This document shows positions 1 to 8,684 of a stretch of DNA of 64,000 nt, piece by piece. This DNA comes from an uncultured Halomonas sp. GTDB taxonomy: Bacteria > Pseudomonadota > Gammaproteobacteria > Pseudomonadales > Halomonadaceae. Below the pieces are notes generated by a model that saw only the letters and a list, made by a program, of their open reading frames with translations, was not told where the DNA came from and did no database searches. Made by a program: the position numbers and the translations under genes. Positions within the stretch are counted from its first letter, which is position 1, and each line of letters begins with the position of its first letter. The stretch lies in assembly GCF_946887195.1 (NCBI RefSeq), contig NZ_CAMPKE010000011.1:73730-137729 (forward strand). Reading direction: 5' to 3'.

Positions 1-275
1 TCGGCGACCAGCGCCCAGGCCGCCACCGCGACACCCACCAGCCCGAGTAGATTGCCGAGTACGAAACCGCGCTTGCGGCCCAGGCGCGCCATGATCAGCG
101 AGGCGGGAATGGTCGCGCACATCAACCCCAGCAGTTGAGTTGCCACCGGCGCGGTGGCCCAGGCCGGCCCCGGTGCGAGCGCGGCACCGATCAGCGGCGA
201 AACGGCAATCAGCAGGATATTGCCGCTGACCAGCAGCGCCTGACACAGCGAGAGAAGGGTAACGGTCAAGGGCAT
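1..275 (-). CDS. MFS transporter, N-terminal part (cut by window edge)
   Basis: Only the first 91 codons are in the window; the gene continues beyond base 1. The start ATG (273-275) has a GGAG-type ribosome binding site just upstream. The visible part holds about three hydrophobic segments, with the charged loop ARLGRKRGF between the second and third. That loop resembles the motif A found between helices 2 and 3 of major facilitator superfamily transporters. The substrate cannot be read from this fragment. It lies downstream of, and is read in the same direction as, the symporter at 394-1989, but a strong terminator separates them, so it is probably a separate transcription unit. Confidence 0.75.
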   Translation of the reverse strand, partial: MPLTVTLLSLCQALLVSGNILLIAVSPLIGAALAPGPAWATAPVATQLLGLMCATIPASLIMARLGRKRGFVLGNLLGLVGVAVAAWALVA

Positions 276-334
276 GGGCGGGTCTCCGGGCAAGATCGCT
301 ATCAAGCATGTCAGACCGGCAGGGTTATCGCCAT

Positions 335-369
335 AAAACGACGATGCCTCGCAAGAGCGAGGCATCGTT
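335..369 (-). terminator. Rho-independent terminator of the symporter gene
   Basis: A perfect 11-bp stem (341-351 with 358-368) has a 6-nt loop. Read on the minus strand it is followed by CGTTTTA. It lies 25 nt past the symporter stop codon, on the correct side to end that transcript. Confidence 0.85.
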
Positions 370-393
370 CATCCATCACTCGTCGATTCGCGC

Positions 394-1989
394 TCAGCCG
401 GCGAAGGCCGCATAGATGGCGACGACCAGGATAAGCAGCACGATGCCTGCCGGTATCGCGCCTTTCCACGGGGTGAGGTCGACCTGACCGCTATCCTCGT
501 GTACCCAGGCGGTGGGCCGTGGGCTGAGCTTGCCGAAGATCAGCATCATGGCGATCAACAGCAAAAATACGATAGCCACGAAGTGATAGTTGTTGATGAC
601 ATTGAGCAGGCCGGTGAACGGTGGCACGAAATACACGACGGCAATGATCAGGCAACCGGCGACCAGAGCGATACTGGCTGCGAATGCCGGCACCCGTTTG
701 GTCAACAGGCCGACCAGCACTACGGCGAGTATCGGGATGAAATACATCGCGTTCATCTTCTGCAGGTAGCCGAACAGGCTCTCCTGGCCAGCCAGCATCG
801 GGGCGATGATCATCGCGGCGATGGCCAGGATCCAGCCGAACACCTTGCTCGAGTTGACCACCTGCTCTTCGCTGGCCTGCTTGTTGATCAAGCCCTTGTA
901 GATGCCGAGGCTGAACAAGGTCGAGGTGCTGTTGAGCGCCGAGTTGAACGACGACAGGATGGCGCCGACCATGACCGCGGCAAAGAAGCCGGTCAGGTAA
1001 GGCGGCAGTACATCGAATACCAGATGACCGTAGGCTCTATCGGCGGTGACGCCTTCGCCGGCGTAGAGGTGGTAGGCGATGATGCCCGGTAGTACCAGGT
1101 ACAGTGGCCCGAGCAGCTTGAACAGGCCGGTCAACAGCACGCCTTTCTGGCCTTCGGCGAGATTCTTGGCGGCGAAGGTACGCTGGATGATTTGCTGGTT
1201 AGTGGTCCAGTAGAACAGATTGATCAGGAACACGCCGGTGAACAGGGTGGCGAAGGGCACCTGCGCATCGGGACCGCCGATCGAATTGAGCTTGTCGGGA
1301 TTGGTCTGCTTGAGCGTTTCCCAGCCGGCAAGGACACCACCGCCATCGCTGACCGCCTGCAAGCCGAAGTAGACGATCATGAAACCGCCGATCAGCAGAC
1401 CGATGCCGTTCAGGGTATCGGAGACGGCGACGGTGCGCATGCCGCCGAACAGCGCATAGACGGCACCGATCAAGCCGACGCCCCATACCGTTGCCCATAG
1501 CAGTACGGTATCCGACTCGATGCCGGTCAGCCCTTGCAGATCGAGCATGCCGCTCAGACCCAGCGCCCCCGAATAGAGAATGATCGGCAGCAGGATCACT
1601 GCGTAGGCGACCAGGAAGATAAGGTTGCAGATCAGTTGGGTCGTGTCATCGAAGCGGATTCTCAAGAGTTCGGGAATCGTGGTGATACCGCTGCGCATGA
1701 AGCGCGGCAGAAAGAACAGCGCCAATGCCACCAGGGCGACCACCGCGACCACTTCCCAGGCCATGACGCTGAGCCCTTCCGAGAAGGCGGCGCCGTTCAG
1801 GCCGACCATCTGCTCGGTGGACAGGTTGGTCATCAGCAGCGAGCCGGCGATCACCGGGAAGGTCAGGCTGCGGCCAGCGAGGAAGAAGCCTTTGCTGGTG
1901 CTGTGATCGTCACGATGGGTGATCCACCAGGTGATCAAGGCGACCAACCCGGTGAAAAACAGAAACGAGAATAGAGTGAGGGCATGCAT
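394..1989 (-). CDS. Sodium:solute symporter, YidK/SGLT-like
   Basis: A 531-residue polytopic inner-membrane protein with about 14 hydrophobic helices, the length usual for the solute:sodium symporter (SSS, SLC5) family. The N-terminus (GRSLTFPVIAGSLLMTNLS) matches the first-helix region of that family, which carries the sodium-binding backbone. The residues FNSALNSTSTLFSLGIY in the second half match the conserved helix-8 signature. The closest match I recognise by eye is E. coli YidK and the bacterial sugar symporters (SglT), so a sugar or a related compound driven by sodium is likely; the substrate is not proven. The gene stands alone: a terminator follows it and the DUF924 gene is divergent. 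Confidence 0.85.
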   Translation of the reverse strand: MHALTLFSFLFFTGLVALITWWITHRDDHSTSKGFFLAGRSLTFPVIAGSLLMTNLSTEQMVGLNGAAFSEGLSVMAWEVVAVVALVALALFFLPRFMRSGITTIPELLRIRFDDTTQLICNLIFLVAYAVILLPIILYSGALGLSGMLDLQGLTGIESDTVLLWATVWGVGLIGAVYALFGGMRTVAVSDTLNGIGLLIGGFMIVYFGLQAVSDGGGVLAGWETLKQTNPDKLNSIGGPDAQVPFATLFTGVFLINLFYWTTNQQIIQRTFAAKNLAEGQKGVLLTGLFKLLGPLYLVLPGIIAYHLYAGEGVTADRAYGHLVFDVLPPYLTGFFAAVMVGAILSSFNSALNSTSTLFSLGIYKGLINKQASEEQVVNSSKVFGWILAIAAMIIAPMLAGQESLFGYLQKMNAMYFIPILAVVLVGLLTKRVPAFAASIALVAGCLIIAVVYFVPPFTGLLNVINNYHFVAIVFLLLIAMMLIFGKLSPRPTAWVHEDSGQVDLTPWKGAIPAGIVLLILVVAIYAAFAG

Positions 1990-2258
1990 GTTGTTGATGT
2001 CCTTTTATGACAGGGGCAGTCACGAACGCTACCGGTTAGCGTCCGCGCTTGCAGGCTCCGCTGCGACTCACGGCTGCCGAGAGTATAGATGCCTGAATCG
2101 ATTCTTCCATTAGCCATTTGTCGGACATAAGCGGTGCAATGTCGGTTTCGGCAATCGATGGCCTGTCGGGCTTCGGCAGCGCCCGGATGCGGTTGTGGTT
2201 GTCTGGGTTTCGGCTAATCTCAGATTACCGAACCGACGTTAAACGTCAGGGAGAGACG

Positions 2259-2807
2259 ATGGCCGAGACCACAGCGCAAGCGGTAATTCACTTCTGGTTC
2301 GAAACCCTGGCGCCGCGTCAGTGGTTCGACAAGAGCGAGGAGTTGGACGATCTGATCGCGCAGCGCTTCGGTCCGCTATTGCATCAGGCGATTGCCGGTG
2401 AACTGTGGGCCTGGAGACGCTCCCCGCAGGGCCGGTTGGCGGAAATCCTGGTGCTGGATCAGTTCTCGCGCAACATTTACCGGGACGGAGCTGGCGCCTT
2501 CGCCCAGGATCCCCAGGCCCTGACCCTTGCGCAGGAAGCGGTGGCCTCCGGGGCCGACGGGCATTTGACCATGCAGCAGAAACCGTTTCTCTACATGCCG
2601 TACATGCATAGCGAATCGCTGCTCGTTCATGACGAGGCGCTCAGGTTGTTCGATCAGCCGGGGCTCGAGAACAATCTCGATTTCGAGCGCCGCCACCATA
2701 CGATCATTGCCCGCTTCGGGCGCTATCCTCACCGCAACGCCCTGCTCGGGCGTACCTCGAGCACCGAGGAATTGGCCTTCCTCAAGGAGCCAGGCTCGTC
2801 TTTCTGA
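2259..2807 (+). CDS. DUF924 family protein
   Basis: A 182-residue soluble protein. The start at 2259 is chosen because GGGAGAG lies just upstream and the family begins with a short lead into HFWFE. Upstream in-frame ATGs would add a low-complexity leader. Features of DUF924 (a TPR-like all-helical fold) are the opening VIHFWFETLAPRQWF, the central LVLDQFSRNIYRD, the FLYMPYMHSE motif, and the C-terminal FGRYPHRNALLGR. No enzymatic role is established for the family. The next gene follows 55 nt later on the same strand, so the two may be co-transcribed. Confidence 0.85.
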   Translation: MAETTAQAVIHFWFETLAPRQWFDKSEELDDLIAQRFGPLLHQAIAGELWAWRRSPQGRLAEILVLDQFSRNIYRDGAGAFAQDPQALTLAQEAVASGADGHLTMQQKPFLYMPYMHSESLLVHDEALRLFDQPGLENNLDFERRHHTIIARFGRYPHRNALLGRTSSTEELAFLKEPGSSF

Positions 2808-2862
2808 TTGCCGTTATGGCAAGCTGGGCGAGTCACTATCGACATGGCAAAGGAGTGTAACG

Positions 2863-3105
2863 ATGGGATTCATTCTATGGCTGATCATTGGCGGCCTGGC
2901 TGGCTGGATCGCCGGCAATATCATGCGCGGCGGCGGTTTCGGTATTTTCGGGAATATCGCCGTCGGCATTATCGGTGCGCTGATCGGCGGCTTTCTATTC
3001 AGCCTGCTGGGGCTTTCGTCGAACGGGTTCATCGGTTCGTTGGTAACGGCCGTCATTGGCGCCGTGGTGTTGCTCTGGGCCGTTGGCAAATTACGCAAGT
3101 CCTGA
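2863..3105 (+). CDS. GlsB/YeaQ/YmgE family membrane protein
   Basis: An 80-residue, very hydrophobic, glycine-rich protein with three predicted membrane helices (opening MGFILWLIIGGLAGWIAG, then a FGNIAVGIIGALIGG segment). This is the pattern of the transglycosylase-associated protein family (GlsB/YeaQ/YmgE), small inner-membrane proteins induced by general stress. AGGAG lies 7 nt before the ATG. Despite the family name there is no transglycosylase domain. It lies upstream of the catalase gene and may share stress regulation, but I see no direct evidence for that. The 220 nt between this gene and the catalase contain no further gene or clear terminator. Confidence 0.85.
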   Translation: MGFILWLIIGGLAGWIAGNIMRGGGFGIFGNIAVGIIGALIGGFLFSLLGLSSNGFIGSLVTAVIGAVVLLWAVGKLRKS

Positions 3106-3325
3106 GCGGGCATGCGAGTTTCGGCGTGTCATCGATGTAGTCATCGGGCAGCTCAGCGGGCGGTTGCGTAACGTCCGCTGGACTGACTACCTTTCAGGAG
3201 TAATCGACAACTCATAAGAACCGCCCCGTTCGCGCATCATGCAGGCCAGGGAAGATAGGCATGCAGCGTGAACGGCGCCTTGCGAGATGGGTGGGGCGAT
3301 ACCAGCAAACGAGGAGTGTTTGATC

Positions 3326-5476
3326 ATGGCGAAGAATCCCCATACGCGCTCGAATAGCGACGACGCGCACGACACCAATTTCAAGACCGACGAAAACAGT
3401 AAATCGGAGAAGCTCGAAACGTTTCGCAGCGACGCCGAAGGGCATGACCTGCGGACCAATCAGGGAACGCGGATTGCCGACAATCACAACTCGCTGAAAG
3501 CCGGCGAGCGCGGCCCGACGTTGATGGAAGATTTCATCTTCCGCGAGAAACTCAACCACTTCGACAACGAACGCATCCCCGAGCGCATCGTTCACGCCCG
3601 TGGTTCGGCGGCGCACGGCTACTTTCAGCCCTACGAGAATGCTGCCCAATACTCCAAGGCGGGGCTGTTCAAGGATCCTGGCAAGAAGACCCCCGTATTC
3701 GTGCGTTTCTCCACGGTCCAGGGGCCGCGAGGCTCGAACGACACCGTGCGCGACGTTCGCGGCTTCGCCACCAAGTTCTATACCGATGAGGGCAACTGGG
3801 ACCTGGTCGGCAACGATATGCCGGTGTTCTTCATTCAGGATGCGATCAAGTTTCCCGATTTCGTGCATGCGGTGAAGCCCGAGCCGCACAATGAGATACC
3901 CCAGGGGCAATCCGCCCACGATACGTTCTGGGATTTCGTCTCGCTGATGCCGGAAACCACGCACACGGTGCTGTGGACCATGTCCGATCGCGCCTTCCCG
4001 CGCCATTACCGTGCGATGGAAGGTTTTGGCGTGCATACCTTCCGGCTGATCGATAAGCAAGGCAAGTCGCGCTTCGCCAAGTTCCATTGGAAACCATTGG
4101 CGGGCACCTATTCGCTGATTTGGGATGAAGCGCAAAAGCTGTGGGGTCGCGATCCCGATTTCAATCGCCGCGAGATGTGGAACGACATCGAAAACGGTGA
4201 TTTTCTGGAGTGGGAACTGGGGGTGCAGATCATCGAGGAAGAGGACGAACACACGTTCGATTTCGACATTCTCGACCCCACTAAGCTAATCCCCGAGGAG
4301 CAGGTTCCGGTCACGCTGATCGGCAAGATGGTGCTCAACCGTAACCCCGATAACTTCTTCGCCGAGACCGAACAGGTGGCGTTCAATCCGGGCAATATCG
4401 TGCCGGGGATCGACTTCAGCAACGACCCGCTGCTGCAGGGTAGGCTGTTCTCCTATCTCGATACGCAGATGCTGCGCCTGGGTGGGCCGAACTTCCATGA
4501 AATCCCGATCAATCGGCCTGTATGTCCGTTTCACAACAATCAGCGCGACTCCATGCACCGCCAGACGATCGACAAGGGGCAGGCATCCTACGAGCCCAAC
4601 TCGATCGATGGCGGCTGGCCCAGCGAAACGCCGCCAGCGCCGGAAGATGGCGGCTTCGAGAGTTACCATGAGCGCATCGAAGCGCACAAGATTCGTGCGC
4701 GCAGCGACTCCTTCGGCGATCACTATTCTCAGGCAACGCTATTCTGGAACAGCCAGACCGAGGTCGAAAAAGAGCACATCATCGCTGCCTATACCTTCGA
4801 GCTTTCCAAGGTAGGGCGGCCATGGATTCGTGAGCGGGTAATCAAGGAGATTCTGCCCAATATCGATCTCGAGCTGGCGCGCCGGGTCGGCGAGAATCAC
4901 GGCATCGAGGCGCCGACGCAAAAGCCCGCCCCCGCCGACGAACTGGGCAAGAGCAGGCTCGATGAATCGCCGGCACTAAGCTTGATGGCGCGGTTGCCGG
5001 GCAATATCAGATACCGCAAGGTGGCTATTCTCGTCGCCGATGGGGTCGATGCCGATCAGGTCGATGCCATCAAGGCTAAGCTCAAGGCCGAAGGCGCCCA
5101 AGGGGTCGTCATCGCACCGAGCATGGCGCCGGTGAAGGGCGTAAGTGGCAATGGCGTTACACCGGATGCCATGCTCAATGGGCTACCTTCGGTGACCGTG
5201 GATGCGGTGATCGTTGCGGGTGGCGCGGATAGTGCCCAAGCGTTATCGCAGTCGGGGCTTGGTCTCTACTACGTGCAGGAAGCCTATAAGCATCTCAAGG
5301 TGATCGCGGCAATAGGCGAGGGGCAGACACTGCTATCCGCGGCCGGGGTGCCGACTCAGGAGGAGGGTATCGTTCTGGGCGCTACGGTGGACGATATCTT
5401 CACAGCGTTCAGCCAGGCGCTGGGCCAGCACCGGGTTTGGTCGCGCGACAACAAGGCCAACATGATGCCGGCCTGA
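3326..5476 (+). CDS. katE: Large-subunit heme catalase HPII
   Basis: Converts hydrogen peroxide to water and oxygen in the cytoplasm. At 716 residues it has the large clade II architecture: a polar N-terminal extension, the catalase core, and a C-terminal domain from about residue 560 that resembles the DJ-1/PfpI flavodoxin-like fold. The catalytic His is at about residue 90 ([15 protein letters not shown]). The distal Asn lies in [15 protein letters not shown], and the heme-ligand Tyr is in [15 protein letters not shown]. The start at 3326 follows GAGGAG; an in-frame ATG 39 nt earlier would add an unlikely leader. E. coli KatE (753 residues) has the same layout. The gene is alone and ends at a strong hairpin shared with gabT. 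Confidence 0.95.
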   Translation: MAKNPHTRSNSDDAHDTNFKTDENSKSEKLETFRSDAEGHDLRTNQGTRIADNHNSLKAGERGPTLMEDFIFREKLNHFDNERIPERIVHARGSAAHGYFQPYENAAQYSKAGLFKDPGKKTPVFVRFSTVQGPRGSNDTVRDVRGFATKFYTDEGNWDLVGNDMPVFFIQDAIKFPDFVHAVKPEPHNEIPQGQSAHDTFWDFVSLMPETTHTVLWTMSDRAFPRHYRAMEGFGVHTFRLIDKQGKSRFAKFHWKPLAGTYSLIWDEAQKLWGRDPDFNRREMWNDIENGDFLEWELGVQIIEEEDEHTFDFDILDPTKLIPEEQVPVTLIGKMVLNRNPDNFFAETEQVAFNPGNIVPGIDFSNDPLLQGRLFSYLDTQMLRLGGPNFHEIPINRPVCPFHNNQRDSMHRQTIDKGQASYEPNSIDGGWPSETPPAPEDGGFESYHERIEAHKIRARSDSFGDHYSQATLFWNSQTEVEKEHIIAAYTFELSKVGRPWIRERVIKEILPNIDLELARRVGENHGIEAPTQKPAPADELGKSRLDESPALSLMARLPGNIRYRKVAILVADGVDADQVDAIKAKLKAEGAQGVVIAPSMAPVKGVSGNGVTPDAMLNGLPSVTVDAVIVAGGADSAQALSQSGLGLYYVQEAYKHLKVIAAIGEGQTLLSAAGVPTQEEGIVLGATVDDIFTAFSQALGQHRVWSRDNKANMMPA

Positions 5477-5521
5477 CAGCCTACTGTGCTCGACGAGCAG
5501 GTATTCAACTCAGCGATGTAC

Positions 5522-5555
5522 AACGCCCCCGCTATCCGGTGATAGCGGGGGCGTT
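5522..5555. terminator. Bidirectional terminator between katE and gabT
   Basis: A perfect 15-bp stem (5522-5536 with 5541-5555) has a CGGT loop; the base pairs next to the loop side of each arm are GC-rich and the outer ends supply T residues on both strands. It lies between the converging ends of katE and gabT and can serve both. Confidence 0.85.
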
Positions 5556-5582
5556 TCATGGTTCCAGTGGCCAGCCAGGCGA

Positions 5583-6881
5583 TCAGGCGCTGGCGGTCTG
5601 CTTCTGCCCGATCAATTCGGCGAGTGTCGTCTCGAGGATGCCGAGACCTTCTTCCAGCACCTCGTCTTCGATGGTGACCGGCATCAAGAAACGAATGGTA
5701 TTGCCGTACATGCCGCAGGAGAGCAGGATCAGGCCGTTCTCGCGGGCCTTCTTGCACAGCGCGCCGGCGAGTTCGGCGTCCGGCGTGTGATCGGCCTTGT
5801 CGGTCACCAGTTCGAAGGCCGCCATGGCACCCATGTTGCGGATATTATCGATGCAATCGAACTGCTCCTGCCAGGCAGCGAAACGTTTGGCCAGCTTGTC
5901 GCCCAGCGCCTGGCTTTTCTCGAGGATATTCTCTTCTTCGAACACCTCGAATACCGCCAGTGCCGCCGCGCAGGAAACCGGGCTGCCCGTGTAGGTACCA
6001 CCAAGCGAGTTGCCGCCGGAGGCGTCCATGTGCTTGTCGGTGCCGACGACGGCCGAGATTGGCATGCCGTCCGCCATGCTCTTGGCCATGGTCATGATGT
6101 CCGGCTCGACGCCGCTGTGCTCGATTGCGAACATCTTGCCGGTGCGACCGAAGCCACTCTGCACTTCATCGACGATCATCAGGATGCCGTGCTCGTCGCA
6201 GATCTCGCGAATGGCTTTCAAGAAGCTCGGCGATGCGGCGTAAAAGCCACCTTCGCCGAGTACCGGTTCGAGAATGATCGCCGCGGTATCCTTGGGGTTG
6301 GCGTCGGTTCTCAGCGCCATCTTCAGACCGCGCAGCGCTTCGTCCTCGCTGACGCCGTGATAGGGAACCGGATAGGGTGCGCGGAAGACCGTGCCCGGCA
6401 TGGGGCCGAAATCGGTCTGGTAAGGGTTGACCTTGCCGTTCATCGCCATGGTCATGAACGTGCGGCCATGATAGCCGCCATCGAAACAGATCACGTTGGT
6501 CTTGCCGGTGGCGGCACGTGCGACCTTGACCGCGTTTTCCAGCGCCTCGGCACCGGAGTTGGCCAGCATGACCTTGGCATGGCCGCGCACCGGGGTGATC
6601 TGGCTGAGCTTCTCCGCCACTCTTACATAGCCCTCGTAGGGCATGACGGTCTGGCAGGTATGCATCACCTTGTCGAGCTGGGCCTTGACCGCCTCGACCA
6701 CCTTGGGGTGGCGGTGGCCGATGTTCAGCACGCCGATGCCGCCGGCGAAATCGACAAAGCGCTTGCCGTCGGCATCCCATACCTCGGCGTTCTCGGCGCG
6801 TTCGGCAAACTGGGTGGCGGGACTGGCGGCGCCATTGGCGACGTAGCGTTGCTTGAGTTCGTTGAGCTGTGCGTTATTCAT
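5583..6881 (-). CDS. gabT: 4-aminobutyrate--2-oxoglutarate aminotransferase
   Basis: A PLP enzyme that moves the amino group of GABA to 2-oxoglutarate, giving succinate semialdehyde and glutamate. It has 432 residues, the normal length for class III aminotransferases (E. coli GabT 426). Visible motifs are LANSGAEALENAVK (cofactor phosphate binding), FDGGYHGRT, the Asp of IVDEVQSGFGRTG that holds the pyridine nitrogen, and the Schiff-base Lys in MTMAKSMADG. AAGGAGG lies just before the ATG. It is the second gene of a gabD-gabT operon, 30 nt after gabD, whose product consumes the semialdehyde. Related omega-aminotransferases (5-aminovalerate, putrescine) are possible, but the gabD partner favours GABA. 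Confidence 0.93.
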   Translation of the reverse strand: MNNAQLNELKQRYVANGAASPATQFAERAENAEVWDADGKRFVDFAGGIGVLNIGHRHPKVVEAVKAQLDKVMHTCQTVMPYEGYVRVAEKLSQITPVRGHAKVMLANSGAEALENAVKVARAATGKTNVICFDGGYHGRTFMTMAMNGKVNPYQTDFGPMPGTVFRAPYPVPYHGVSEDEALRGLKMALRTDANPKDTAAIILEPVLGEGGFYAASPSFLKAIREICDEHGILMIVDEVQSGFGRTGKMFAIEHSGVEPDIMTMAKSMADGMPISAVVGTDKHMDASGGNSLGGTYTGSPVSCAAALAVFEVFEEENILEKSQALGDKLAKRFAAWQEQFDCIDNIRNMGAMAAFELVTDKADHTPDAELAGALCKKARENGLILLSCGMYGNTIRFLMPVTIEDEVLEEGLGILETTLAELIGQKQTASA

Positions 6882-6911
6882 GCTGGGACCTCCTTGGTCA
6901 ATCTAATGGGG

Positions 6912-8360
6912 TCAAAGACCGCCGACACACACGTACTTTAGTTCGGTGAAATCATCGAGACCGTGGCGCGACCCTTCGCGACCCAATCCCGATTCCTTGA
7001 CGCCACCGAATGGCGCCAGTTCGGTGGAGAGAATGCCCTCGTTGACAGCCACCATGCCATACTCCAGCCCCTCCATGACATGCCAGATACGCTGATAGTC
7101 GCGAGCATAGAAATACGCCGCCAAGCCGAACTCGGTGGCATTGGCCATGGCAATGGCATCCTCATCATGCTCGAAGCGGAACACCGGCGCCAATGGCCCG
7201 AAAGTCTCCTCGCGGGCCACGCGCATCGCATCGGTGACATCGGCGATGACCGTGGGTTGGAAGAAGGTACCGCCCAAGGCGTGCGCCTCGCCGCCGCAGA
7301 CCAGCCGGCCCCCTTTATCGAGGGCATCGCGGATATGCGTTTGTACTTTATCCACCGCGCCCGCGTTGATAAGTGGTCCCTGCACGACGCCTTCTTCCAG
7401 GCCGTTGCCCACCTTCAGCTTGCTGACGCGCCTGGCAAGCTTGTCTATGAAAGCGTCGTACACGCCGGCCTGAACCAGCAAGCGATTCGTGCATACGCAG
7501 GTCTGCCCCGAGTTGCGAAACTTGGAGGCCACGGCGCCCTCGACCGCGGCATCGAGATCGGCGTCGTCGAAAACGATGAACGGCGCATTGCCGCCCAGCT
7601 CCATGGCGGCCTTCTTGACGGTGCCAGCGCATTGCGCCAGCAGTTTCTTGCCGACCGGGGTCGAGCCGGTGAACGACACCTTGCGCACCCGTGGATCGGT
7701 GGTCAGTACCTCACCGATCGCCGCCGGCTGCGCGGCAGTGACGACATTCAAAACACCGGCGGGTAGACCGGCGTCGTGTGCCAACCTGGCCAGCGCCAGC
7801 GCGGTCAGCGGTGTGGCCTCGGCGGGCTTGATCACCACCGGGCAGCCGGCGGCCAGTGCCGGCGCGCACTTGCGCGTGATCATCGCCAGCGGAAAGTTCC
7901 ACGGGGTAATGGCGGCGACCACGCCGATCGGCTCGCGGAACACCAGAATGCGCTTGTCGGCGCCGTGGCTGGGCAGCGTTTCGCCAGCCACGCGCTTGGC
8001 TTCCTCGGCGTAGTATTCGACGAAGGAGGCGCCGTAGGTCACCTCGCCGAGGGACTCGGCGAGCGGCTTGCCCTGTTCCAGCGTCATCAGCCGGGCCAGT
8101 TCGTCGCGGTGCGCAACGATCGCCTCGAACCAGGCGCGCAGCAGGGCGGCACGCTCCTTGGCCGGACGCTTGCGCCAGGCCGGCCAGGCGGCCTCGGCGG
8201 CGGCGATGGCCTCACGGGCATCGTCGGGGCCAAGGTCGGGGACCTCGGCGAGCGTCTCGTCATTGGCGGGATTGGTGACGGCGAAGCGTCGCTGGGCGTC
8301 ACGCCACTCGCCGGCGATGTACGCCTTGGTAACCAGCAGATCGGGCAGTCGTTGTTGCAT
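6912..8360 (-). CDS. gabD: Succinate-semialdehyde dehydrogenase
   Basis: Oxidises succinate semialdehyde to succinate with NAD(P)+, completing GABA breakdown. It has 482 residues, equal to E. coli GabD. The aldehyde dehydrogenase motifs are present: ITPWNFPLAMITRK (cofactor binding), FTGSTPVGK, the general-base Glu in MELGGNAPFIVFDDAD, and the nucleophile Cys in SGQTCVCTNR. The TCVC pair is typical of GabD proteins, in which the second Cys can form a redox disulfide. It is the first gene of the gabDT operon. A 166-bp palindromic repeat lies just upstream; a possible minus-strand -10 box (TATAAT) is at 8569-8574, which would place the repeat in the leader. Confidence 0.93.
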   Translation of the reverse strand: MQQRLPDLLVTKAYIAGEWRDAQRRFAVTNPANDETLAEVPDLGPDDAREAIAAAEAAWPAWRKRPAKERAALLRAWFEAIVAHRDELARLMTLEQGKPLAESLGEVTYGASFVEYYAEEAKRVAGETLPSHGADKRILVFREPIGVVAAITPWNFPLAMITRKCAPALAAGCPVVIKPAEATPLTALALARLAHDAGLPAGVLNVVTAAQPAAIGEVLTTDPRVRKVSFTGSTPVGKKLLAQCAGTVKKAAMELGGNAPFIVFDDADLDAAVEGAVASKFRNSGQTCVCTNRLLVQAGVYDAFIDKLARRVSKLKVGNGLEEGVVQGPLINAGAVDKVQTHIRDALDKGGRLVCGGEAHALGGTFFQPTVIADVTDAMRVAREETFGPLAPVFRFEHDEDAIAMANATEFGLAAYFYARDYQRIWHVMEGLEYGMVAVNEGILSTELAPFGGVKESGLGREGSRHGLDDFTELKYVCVGGL

Positions 8361-8377
8361 GGTTATTCTCCGAAGTA

Positions 8378-8543
8378 GCTAAGAAACCTCTGACAAACTA
8401 CCTGCGTTGCCACAGCGGCGTTAAAAACAGCTTCAAAGTGCTCATTTATTCGCACATAAACTCGCGTGCGAGCCCAGTCCTTTTTTTCATCTGTTTTTGC
8501 CTTGCTGTGACGGCCTCGCTTACGTTTTCAGAGATTCCTTAGC
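8378..8543. repeat. 166-bp imperfect palindromic element upstream of gabD
   Basis: The two ends are inverted copies: GCTAAGAAACCTCTGACAAA from the left and GCTAAGGAATCTCTGAAAAC from the right. Similarity continues inward over about 45 nt, including CACAGC and AAAACAG. No open reading frame of note lies inside. It has the size and ends of a non-autonomous mobile element (MITE). It fills most of the 324-nt gap between gabD and the DUF1266 gene; the rest of that gap (8544-8684) holds only possible promoter elements. Its terminal GGAATCTCTG is shared with the element at 15779-15944. Confidence 0.7.
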
Positions 8544-8684
8544 GGCCATCATGTTGAACGAAGTGTGCATTATATAAAACAATTCGCCAAGTCTTTCCAC
8601 ATCGGGTAATCGGGCGCTGGGCGACGATTGGGGCATCGGCGAATCCGGCGCTTTCCGCTACACTATCTCGCCCGTTTTCCGTTC

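Noticed and set aside
3106..3325. Possible OxyR or other regulatory palindrome before katE
   Set aside because: I see only short, weak inverted matches that do not fit a known operator.
5787..6941. 384-codon open frame antisense to gabT
   Set aside because: gabT is certain, with all PLP motifs; the antisense frame is rich in His/Asp/Arg from complement codons.
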